From Candidatus Coatesiibacteriota bacterium (GTDB lineage: Bacteria > Oederibacteriota > CAKKQC01): 5,579 nucleotides of DNA. How positions within the stretch are numbered: position 1 is the first letter of the stretch; each line of letters begins with the position of its first letter. This document shows positions 1 through 5,412 of this stretch, piece by piece. The notes under the pieces were generated by a model. It was not told the DNA's origin, made no database searches, and worked only from the letters and a program-made list of their open reading frames with translations. The stretch spans positions 1 through 5,579 of the forward strand of contig JAHFSL010000197.1 in the NCBI GenBank assembly GCA_023265785.1, given 5' to 3'. Position numbers and translations under genes: made by a program.

Positions 1-198
1 GATGTAGATGAGCGCATATTGTCTGATTCTCCCTCCCAACTTTTTCGAGAGACTCTTGGAAACAAAGCCGAGGACAATGTCGCCTTTCTTGGCTCGCATC
101 CTGATGTGGGGTTTGCAGATCGCAAGGCTCAGCAACGCCCTTGAGGCACATGGGGCTCCTCCGATATCCGTCGTCAACTTGTAGAGCCAATAGTTCAA
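1..198 (-). CDS. Nmad2-like putative nucleotide-modification protein (N-terminal part, cut by left edge)
   Basis: Only the first 66 codons are present; the rest lies beyond the left edge. I chose the TTG at 198-196 as start: there is no ATG or GTG nearby, an in-frame TGA (213-211, the stop of the preceding gene) limits the frame, and GGAGG sits six bases upstream. The product begins LNYWLYKL. Visible motifs are a D-x-GGAPC segment (about residues 11-17), LAICKP (25-30), an IR pair (32-33), KKGDIVLGF (37-45) and ALIYI at the cut end. This order (Gly/Ala/Pro/Cys turn, LA-x-CKP-x-IR, GD-x-(I/V)-x-G, then LIYI) matches what I recall of nucleotide modification associated domain 2. That family was defined from neighbourhoods of DNA base-modification enzymes, and its biochemistry is, to my knowledge, unknown. 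It follows the Nmad3-like gene after 12 bases and is surely co-transcribed. It is AT-richer than the window average (27 of 60 bases are G/C in 1-60). The family call is from memory of motifs, not a search. Confidence 0.66.
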   Translation of the reverse strand, partial: MNYWLYKLTTDIGGAPCASRALLSLAICKPHIRMRAKKGDIVLGFVSKSLSKKLGGRIRQYALIYI

Positions 199-204
199 AA
201 TGAA

Positions 205-209
205 CCTCC
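205..209 (-). promoter_or_regulatory. Shine-Dalgarno GGAGG that fixes the TTG start of the Nmad2-like gene
   Basis: On the minus strand GGAGG occupies 209-205, directly after the Nmad3 stop codon (213-211) and six bases before the TTG at 198-196. The near-consensus sequence and spacing support initiation at this non-ATG codon, so the two Nmad proteins are most likely made separately even though they share a reading frame. Confidence 0.7.
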
Positions 210-210
210 G

Positions 211-945
211 TCAGTTGTTGGCCGCAATCACCTCGGGTTCCTGGGCGAGGAACCATGAATAGAAACGGTCGGCCGATGCAAAGGCGGGTAAATATGCACT
301 GCGTTGAATAAAGCCATCGGCAATGCTGAGGCCGCCCCAGATGGAAAGCAGTTCCGGCTGAACGCGGTATGACTTACCTTTGTGGCGTCCATCTCTCGGG
401 TGCCGATAAGAGCCGATGGGAATTCCATGTCTGAGACGGCCGGAGGGACCCTTTTTCCCGCGCACGACGATGTCATCCGCGCCCCGTTCCAGTTTTCTTC
501 GAGTGTGGGCGTTCTCATGCCATCTGGCCCTTGGGACTCTCGTCGCCAACACGATCTCGTGTACTACAAAGAGCCCAATGATGGCATAGACCAAATCAGT
601 CTGGGGGAGAGTGGAGCGGAGGCCAGCATAAAAGACCAAGAGGTCATTCTTGCTTATCTGGTCTGCTATTCGCCTGGCGCGCTGACCCTGATCGCCATAG
701 GTGAGATTGGCAAAGTCCGGATCAAGATGCATGTGCATTCGTAGGACCTGTCGGGGGAGAGGCCAAGGGGAGGAGGAAATCTTTGGTTTAAGAGACGAAT
801 AAGGGGTAGCCATTTCATTATGGAATGGTTTCGTTTCCGGAATCGGGATATATGCAAATGCGCCAGTTGCGATGTCAATCGGACCGTTGAAACCCCCGCC
901 GCCTGGACTCATGTCTGCAGCAACGCGGACCAGCAGGGCGTTCAC
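211..945 (-). CDS. Nmad3-like putative nucleotide-modification protein
   Basis: This gene encodes 244 residues from a GTG at 945-943 that overlaps the toxin stop by four bases (GTGA). The start is supported by the N-terminus VNALLVRVAADM, a short strand followed by a Gly-rich turn (GGGGFNGPID, about 15-24) and AYIPIPE (31-37). Further motifs are H-x-HLDPDF (71-78), YGDQ (83-86), NDLLVFYAGLR (100-110), a hydrophobic strand YAIIGLFVV (120-128), WHENAHTRR (142-150), VRGKKGPSGRL (161-171) and WGGLSIADGFIQR (203-215). The start pattern, the HLDPD box and the D-L-x-x-F-Y/F-G box fit my memory of nucleotide modification associated domain 3. Conserved His, Asp, Asn and Arg residues suggest an enzyme or nucleic-acid-binding protein, but no catalytic mechanism can be read. 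There is no signal peptide, so it should be cytoplasmic. No strong Shine-Dalgarno precedes the GTG, which suggests coupling to toxin translation. GC is lower than in the antitoxin and secreted-protein genes (25 of 60 in 781-840, 32 of 60 in 601-660). A modification or defence role is inferred from family name and neighbours only. Confidence 0.66.
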   Translation of the reverse strand: MNALLVRVAADMSPGGGGFNGPIDIATGAFAYIPIPETKPFHNEMATPYSSLKPKISSSPWPLPRQVLRMHMHLDPDFANLTYGDQGQRARRIADQISKNDLLVFYAGLRSTLPQTDLVYAIIGLFVVHEIVLATRVPRARWHENAHTRRKLERGADDIVVRGKKGPSGRLRHGIPIGSYRHPRDGRHKGKSYRVQPELLSIWGGLSIADGFIQRSAYLPAFASADRFYSWFLAQEPEVIAANN

Positions 946-1214
946 CGGCCAGCTCGGAGGCGCTTGTAGGTGCGTTCGGAACGCCGGAGGACATCGAGGA
1001 TGCTCACGAGATGGGTCGCATCGTCAATAAGATAGATGACGCGCCATGCGCCGATTCTGATCCGGTGAAGGTGGTCCTTTAATTTCTTGACACCGTGCGG
1101 TCTGGGGTTATCCTTCAGCTCTGCTATCTTCATGTCAATATTGGAGAATTGCTTCTTGTCCAACCGATCCAGTGCCTGAACGGCGGGGGGTGAGAGTTGA
1201 ACGCGGTAGGTCAG
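942..1214 (-). CDS. RelE/ParE-family toxin of a type II toxin-antitoxin pair (CTG start)
   Basis: The frame is open from 1214 and gives 90 residues starting (L/M)TYRVQLSPPAVQALDRL. I place the start at the CTG at 1214-1212, overlapping the antitoxin stop as CTGA. No ATG, GTG or TTG lies at the expected place, and starting at the TTG at 1163 would remove the first 17 residues, which form the first strand and helix of the RelE/ParE fold. The core reads LKDNPRPHGVKKLK (about 36-49), then RIRIGAWRVIYLIDD (54-68), the signature of this superfamily, and ends with LRRSERTYKRL, where R-x-x-(x)-Y resembles the basic/tyrosine end of RelE-type ribonucleases. Members either cleave ribosome-bound mRNA (RelE) or inhibit gyrase (ParE); the sequence alone does not decide which. 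Its partner is the ribbon-helix-helix antitoxin encoded just upstream. The stop overlaps the GTG of the Nmad3-like gene, which is unusual for a stand-alone pair. A poor start codon with weak Shine-Dalgarno (CAGG only) may keep toxin below antitoxin. Confidence 0.86.
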   Translation of the reverse strand: MTYRVQLSPPAVQALDRLDKKQFSNIDMKIAELKDNPRPHGVKKLKDHLHRIRIGAWRVIYLIDDATHLVSILDVLRRSERTYKRLRAGR

Positions 1215-1456
1215 CCGGACCTGATCGCTTTCCCGAGTCTCCTCGCGCGGTACGTGTCATAGTCGAGCCCAAGACCGGGGCGAAAACTCTTGAGAATCGA
1301 CTCCGCCCGGTCGATGTCCGCGCGGTCGTCGGCCAGCAGGCCCTCGACGGCATCGCGAATCAAACCGGTCAGGCTGGTTTCCTGTTCAACCGCGAGGTGC
1401 TTCAGGCGTTTATGAGTGCTTGCGGGAAGGACAATCATCGTCCGCTTGGTTGTCAT
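1211..1456 (-). CDS. Ribbon-helix-helix (CopG/ParD-like) antitoxin
   Basis: This gene encodes 81 residues from an ATG at 1456-1454, preceded by AAGGTG at an eight-base spacing. The N-terminal half fits a ribbon-helix-helix DNA-binding domain: a strand RTMIVLP (about 5-11), helix one STHKRLKHLAVEQE (13-26), a turn with TSLTGLI (27-33), and helix two through IRDAVEGLLADD (33-44). The C-terminal half (DRADIDRAESILKSFRPG, then a basic tail ending RARRLGKAIRSG) is the expected toxin-binding extension. It should dimerise, neutralise the RelE/ParE-type toxin encoded by the overlapping downstream gene, and repress its own promoter. A palindrome overlapping a candidate -10 lies immediately upstream, consistent with autoregulation. 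GC is high (40 of 60 in 1321-1380), like the secreted-protein gene and unlike the Nmad genes downstream. The family-level call is firm. A specific name (ParD, RelB or other) cannot be assigned. Confidence 0.87.
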   Translation of the reverse strand: MTTKRTMIVLPASTHKRLKHLAVEQETSLTGLIRDAVEGLLADDRADIDRAESILKSFRPGLGLDYDTYRARRLGKAIRSG

Positions 1457-1476
1457 GCGTGATTCACCTTGGCCCC

Positions 1477-1485
1477 ATTATGGCA
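1477..1485 (-). promoter_or_regulatory. Candidate extended -10 promoter of the antitoxin-toxin-Nmad cluster
   Basis: Read on the minus strand, 1485-1477 is TGC followed by CATAAT, an extended -10 element. The hexamer 17 bases upstream (GAGGCA) matches the -35 consensus at three of six positions. Transcription would start near 1470, giving a leader of about 14 bases before the antitoxin ATG at 1456. The promoter lies between the stop of the secreted-protein gene (1508) and the antitoxin, so the cluster can be transcribed independently. Predicted by eye only. Confidence 0.45.
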
Positions 1486-1496
1486 CAAATATGCCA
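1481..1496. promoter_or_regulatory. Palindrome TGGCA-N6-TGCCA, likely antitoxin operator
   Basis: On the plus strand TGGCA (1481-1485) and TGCCA (1492-1496) form a perfect five-base inverted repeat around a six-base centre. A further ATGCC copy lies at 1499-1503, eight bases from the ATGCC at 1491-1495. The repeat overlaps the candidate -10 of the antitoxin gene, where a ribbon-helix-helix repressor would be expected to bind. No T-run follows it, so it does not look like an intrinsic terminator for the secreted-protein gene. The operator role is an inference. Confidence 0.45.
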
Positions 1497-1507
1497 GTAT
1501 GCCTCAC

Positions 1508-4500
1508 CTAGTTCACGGTGACTCGATAGCAGGCACAGCCGGTGGAGTTGATGCCGATCTGGGGGACGGTGAACCGGAGCCAGCGGGTGCCGGCGATCGG
1601 GTTGGCCTCGGTGAACGCCGCCGGGGGGGTGGTGGAAGCGGCCGTCGAATACGCCACCCGGAGGTTGACGGGCAAGGTGCCGCCGCAATCGAAGGCTGCG
1701 GTGCCCGCCTCCGGGAAGAAGGCCGTGCCCATCGGAATGGCGTCGGTGATCACGAACGTGAACGCGGACGCGCTGGAATAGTTGCTCCAGCACAATTGGA
1801 ACCGGACCAGATCGCCGGAGGCCGAAGCCACGAACCGGGGAACCTTGGTGAGTTTTACGTCCACGCCCACCACCATGATCGAGGCAAACCCGGTGATGGT
1901 GCCGTCCACGGTGTCGGCGCCGATCAGGGTCTGCTGGCCCAGCTTGTTGAAGATGACATTGAAAAAGATGTGGACCCCGTCCTCGTTGGGGGCGGCATTG
2001 CAATTCGTCGTGGAGGACCAGGTGAAGTTGTAGGTGTCCATGTTCCCGTTCTCGATCTTGGCGAGCGGGTCCGTGGCGGTGAACGAGATCGTCCCGCAGT
2101 AGTCCGTCTTGGTCGTGTTGGACTGGTCCACGACGACGACGGTGATCCAGAAGCTCTGGCCCGAATACACGACGGGCGGTGCCACGATGAGGTAGTGCGT
2201 CCCCGTCTGGACGAACGGGCTCGTGTAGCCCTTCTCGGAGGAGGTGCACTGCTGGTACAGCGCGACGACCGAACCCTGCGACGGCCCCGGCAGGACGTCA
2301 ATGCGCCAGTCCCGCTTGTTGATGTTGTTGCCGATGAACGAGAGCCGGTGGAAGGCGATCACCTCGTCGGCGGCGTTGGTGGTGTAGGAGGCCGTGAACC
2401 CGTCGGAGGAAACCAATCCGATGGCCATGTTCTGCTTGGGGCAGAAGACATCGAGGGTGCCCAGCGGGCTCATGACGGGGTCGGGGCCGCCACCGCAGTT
2501 GTACCCCTGGTCGCCCGTCTGGTGGTACCAGAATTGCAGTCCGGTCTGTTTGCCGTCCGCCGCGTGCATGACGGCTCCGCCGGAGAACACGGACGGCATG
2601 AAGGTGCCGCAGTAGACCGAGATCGGCCCGCTGCTGACCAATTCGACCTTGAAGAGGGCCGTGGAGGGGCCGGTGAACCCGGCATTGTCATAGCCGCCGC
2701 CGTAGGCGTGGGGGTTGGGCGGGGCGACCGAGCCCGCGAACAGCCCCGCCGGCACCGTGTCCACGGTGGTCACGATCCACTTGCCCGAGGTGCCGCCCAG
2801 CATGATGGGGACCGGGGCGGGACTGCTCCCGGTGGGCTGGTAGGACCAGATCTTGTACCGCGCGTCCACGACTCCCGTGTTGCCGACCACAAACGCTGTC
2901 CACCCGGTCTTGGCCATCGGGGAGCCCCACGGGTCGCCGATGGCATAGAAGTTGCCCGATCCCACCTGGGACACCACGTTGCCGGTCTCCCGGGTCGGGG
3001 CCAAGGTGCTGTGGTTGTCGCAACATCCAGACGCCGCGAGCGAATCGAAGGTGTTGTAGGAGTGGTGGATGATGAGGCTCGCCTGGGACGACAGGGCTTT
3101 GAAGAACCCGGCCTCGGCGACCGAGGTGCCCATGAAGACGACGCCGGCACTCTCGGCGTCCAGGTCCATCGTCGTAACATATTGATACGCCAGCGCCACG
3201 GGGTCCCACTTGAACATGTGCACGGTGGTCGTCAGTCCGGTCTGGTAGGTGCCGGTCGAATTCGTACTGGTATTGATCAGCGTGATGGCCGACCCCAGCC
3301 CCGCCCCGGCCGCCGCCGCGGCCATGCGGTAGGTATAGAGGGTGAAGCCGCGGAAGGTGACTGTGGAGGAGGGGTCGTAGAGGTGATGGTCCTGGTTGTT
3401 GGAGAGCGCCCAGGTTCGGGTCTGCCAGAGGACGGGTGAGTTCGAGATGATCTTGTAGATAAAGTGGAACGGGAAGGAGGGTGTCACGCCGTGCCAGGCG
3501 GGAGGATCGTACATCGCGGGGGCCCGCTCGATCTTGCACCCCGGGATGCCGCCGGGCTGGTAGCCGGTGAACCCGCCGGTGCAGGTCCCGATGAAGTTGG
3601 CGATGGGTGTGGAGACGCCGCCCAGTTCCGCCCAGGTCCCCGGCCCGATCACCTCGACGCCGTACAGCGAGAAGTCCGTCTTCTTGTTGAGCGGGAAGAA
3701 CGGCAGGTAGAGCCCGGGGAAGGCCGTGTTGCCCTTGTCCGCCCCGAAGTAGGAGGTGTAACTCACATAGGTGGTGGGCAGGAAAATCGGGGCGAGGTGG
3801 GTGAAGTTGGCGGGGGTCTGGGAATTCCCGGTCCCTTCCACTCCGTTGAACCCCAATTCCTGCACGCTCACGATACTGACCGCCGTGTTGCCCGCCGGGG
3901 CGGTCGGGCGGACCTGCGCCTTCCACCGGACCTGCACCGTCATACCCGGCGGCATGTCCAGGTTCCAGGTCATGATCGTGTTGGCACCCACGACCACCTT
4001 GCCCGCGCTGGCCGCCGCACACCCGCCCGGCGTCATGGTCCAGCCCAGACAGGGGTCGTCGTGGCCGCAGTTCACGCACCAGGGGTCCAGTTCGGCGGGC
4101 ATCGTGTCCCAGATCTGGACATTCCACCAGGTCTTTGTCGGGGACAGGTTCTTCACGAAGAGGGAATAGATAATTTCATCGGGCGGCTGGCCGAGCGCAT
4201 AGGAGAAGACGATGTCGTTGTCCGCGTCCTCGTACATCAGGAACCGGTGGACCACGGTGTCGGCGCTGGGCGAGGTTTGGGCATTGGGCGCGCAGGCGCC
4301 CGGCCCGTCGAAGATCTCGGTGGCCCGGTTGCCCAGCCGCAGGTTCTCGGGCGCGGCCGATGGTCCCGATCCCGGATCGAAAGGCTGGTTGCCCCAGTCC
4401 ACCGTCAACTGGAACTTGACCGAGGCCGTCGGGCCGCCCGCGGTGGCGAAGGGACCGGGCAGGGTCCACCGGAGCCGGACCGGCGGGCCCCAGTCGGGGT

Positions 4501-5320
4501 CCCAGGCGATGTCCGGGGCGGGGACGGCGGACCCGGTGACATAGGACGTGAAGGGAGGCAGGGAATCCATGATCGTGATCTGGGTCAACGATCCGGTGCC
4601 GGGCCGGCCGTAGAACACGGTGTAGTTCACCGTGTCGCCCGGGGCGGCGCTGGCGAGGTCACCGGTCTTGAGCGTGTAGACGATGACCTTGGGGGCCGGG
4701 TCCTGAATGCTGGCCCAGGGCTGGCGGCAGTCGTCCTCGTCCACCACCCCGCCGGGGTTGAGGGGATCCAGCGTTGGGTTGTACCCGGGGCCCAGCGCGA
4801 TCGTCGCGTTGTTGGTGGGACACGAATTGACATCCACCCAGATCGGCAGGCTGACCTGGCAGGCCGTGGCGCATCCGCCCTTGGTGTTGCACGGATCGGT
4901 GTTGAAGACCAGCGGTACGACCGAGGACCAGGTCCACGCCGGATAGGGGGTCCCGCCGACATTCCAAATGCCCGCGTAGGTGAGGGTCTGGGTCGGCACC
5001 GTGCAGCCCGCCGTACAGCCGCCGCAGAAGTACATGCCCGTGAGGTCGCCCGCGGCCCCGCCCGTGGCGGTGCCGTAGTTCATGATCGTGAGCCCGGTGA
5101 TGCTGGCCTGATAGGCCGTCAGCGACCAGGCGCAGATGGTGCTGTCGCAGTACACGGCGTCGAAGATCGCGACCTGCGCCCGGGTCCAGTTGGGAAACAG
5201 GTAAAACGCCCCCGGGCTGTTGGCATCCACGACGAAATCAATGAGGCAGGCGGGGGCAGGGCGGGGAACCAGCAGGGCACAGACCACCCCCACGGTCGCC
5301 AAACCCTGCCTCATGCCCAT
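1508..5320 (-). CDS. Large secreted multi-domain protein with DUF11-like repeats
   Basis: The gene encodes 1270 residues from an ATG at 5320-5318, with GGGGAG eight bases upstream. The frame stays open to 5566, but that extension runs antisense through the divergent gene and hides the signal peptide, so I reject it. Residues 1-24 are a signal peptide (MGMRQG, hydrophobic LATVGVVCALLV, then PRPAPA before Cys25). Cleavage by signal peptidase I is likelier than a lipobox. Residues 25-200 are Cys-rich. DUF11-like modules lie at about 205-340 (DTVNYTVFYGRPG, then ITIMDSLPPFTSYV), 360-500 (IIYSLFVKNLSP, then VQIWDTMPAEL) and 1153-1270 (VRFQLCWSNY, then FVITDAIPMGTAF). Residues 1044-1152 look like an invasin/Ig-like module (YCGTISFTATDP, then GVHIFFNVIFNKLG). 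Residues 510-1040 are beta-rich with many Gly, Thr, Ser and aromatic residues, and I do not recognise them. No PEP-CTERM, LPXTG or other sorting tail and no C-terminal membrane helix is seen. A cell-surface or extracellular structural or adhesive role is plausible; no enzymatic activity can be supported. Confidence 0.85.
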   Translation of the reverse strand: MGMRQGLATVGVVCALLVPRPAPACLIDFVVDANSPGAFYLFPNWTRAQVAIFDAVYCDSTICAWSLTAYQASITGLTIMNYGTATGGAAGDLTGMYFCGGCTAGCTVPTQTLTYAGIWNVGGTPYPAWTWSSVVPLVFNTDPCNTKGGCATACQVSLPIWVDVNSCPTNNATIALGPGYNPTLDPLNPGGVVDEDDCRQPWASIQDPAPKVIVYTLKTGDLASAAPGDTVNYTVFYGRPGTGSLTQITIMDSLPPFTSYVTGSAVPAPDIAWDPDWGPPVRLRWTLPGPFATAGGPTASVKFQLTVDWGNQPFDPGSGPSAAPENLRLGNRATEIFDGPGACAPNAQTSPSADTVVHRFLMYEDADNDIVFSYALGQPPDEIIYSLFVKNLSPTKTWWNVQIWDTMPAELDPWCVNCGHDDPCLGWTMTPGGCAAASAGKVVVGANTIMTWNLDMPPGMTVQVRWKAQVRPTAPAGNTAVSIVSVQELGFNGVEGTGNSQTPANFTHLAPIFLPTTYVSYTSYFGADKGNTAFPGLYLPFFPLNKKTDFSLYGVEVIGPGTWAELGGVSTPIANFIGTCTGGFTGYQPGGIPGCKIERAPAMYDPPAWHGVTPSFPFHFIYKIISNSPVLWQTRTWALSNNQDHHLYDPSSTVTFRGFTLYTYRMAAAAAGAGLGSAITLINTSTNSTGTYQTGLTTTVHMFKWDPVALAYQYVTTMDLDAESAGVVFMGTSVAEAGFFKALSSQASLIIHHSYNTFDSLAASGCCDNHSTLAPTRETGNVVSQVGSGNFYAIGDPWGSPMAKTGWTAFVVGNTGVVDARYKIWSYQPTGSSPAPVPIMLGGTSGKWIVTTVDTVPAGLFAGSVAPPNPHAYGGGYDNAGFTGPSTALFKVELVSSGPISVYCGTFMPSVFSGGAVMHAADGKQTGLQFWYHQTGDQGYNCGGGPDPVMSPLGTLDVFCPKQNMAIGLVSSDGFTASYTTNAADEVIAFHRLSFIGNNINKRDWRIDVLPGPSQGSVVALYQQCTSSEKGYTSPFVQTGTHYLIVAPPVVYSGQSFWITVVVVDQSNTTKTDYCGTISFTATDPLAKIENGNMDTYNFTWSSTTNCNAAPNEDGVHIFFNVIFNKLGQQTLIGADTVDGTITGFASIMVVGVDVKLTKVPRFVASASGDLVRFQLCWSNYSSASAFTFVITDAIPMGTAFFPEAGTAAFDCGGTLPVNLRVAYSTAASTTPPAAFTEANPIAGTRWLRFTVPQIGINSTGCACYRVTVN

Positions 5321-5405
5321 TCGCCGATCTCCCCGCCGGACAGCGCTTCTCCCAACGACCCCATGATACCCCACCCCTTTCGCACGGAACCGGCATAATC
5401 GGGGC
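5321..5405. promoter_or_regulatory. Divergent intergenic region between the secreted-protein gene and the acetyltransferase gene
   Basis: These 85 bases must carry the promoters of both outward-facing genes. For the minus-strand gene, GGGGAG at 5334-5329 is the Shine-Dalgarno sequence, eight bases before the ATG. TATCAT at 5368-5363 is a possible -10, without a good -35. For the plus-strand gene, CATAAT at 5394-5399 is a possible -10, again without a convincing -35. Its spacing would put transcription start at about the A of the ATG. The Shine-Dalgarno is solid; the promoter elements are tentative. Confidence 0.4.
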
Positions 5406-5412
5406 ATGCCGG
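5390..5412. repeat. Inverted repeat CCGGCAT-N9-ATGCCGG spanning the acetyltransferase start codon
   Basis: CCGGCAT (5390-5396) and ATGCCGG (5406-5412) are perfect seven-base arms around a nine-base centre. The right arm contains the ATG and second codon of the acetyltransferase gene, and the left arm overlaps the candidate -10. It could be an operator, or an mRNA hairpin if transcription starts upstream, or chance in GC-rich DNA. Confidence 0.4.

Noticed and set aside
31..60. Apparent frameshift in the Nmad2-like gene near the left edge
   Set aside because: It came from misreading the reverse complement. Read correctly, the frame continues through SKSLSKKLGGRIRQYALIYI without a break.
382..744. 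Plus-strand frame of 120 codons opposite the Nmad3-like gene
   Set aside because: It has no recognisable motif and is antisense to a gene with clear family motifs and coupled start and stop signals.
1481..1496. Intrinsic terminator of the secreted-protein gene
   Set aside because: The five-base arms are short and AT-poor only in the loop, and no T-run follows on the minus strand; the site fits an operator better.
4050..4080. Possible haem-binding CXXCH in the secreted protein
   Set aside because: The segment reads CVNCGH, with Gly between the second Cys and His, so it does not match CXXCH.
1464..4127. Other long minus-strand frames inside the secreted-protein gene (such as 1464-2249 and 2688-4127)
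   Set aside because: They are shifted frames of the same gene with Arg/His/Pro-rich low-complexity translations and no plausible start signals.
1469..5398. Two long plus-strand open frames (1469-3439 and 3464-5398), nearly end to end, opposite the secreted-protein gene
   Set aside because: Their translations are Gly/Arg/Val/His/Asp-rich with no domain pattern, as expected antisense to a GC-rich gene. The minus-strand frame has a signal peptide, Shine-Dalgarno and recognisable modules.
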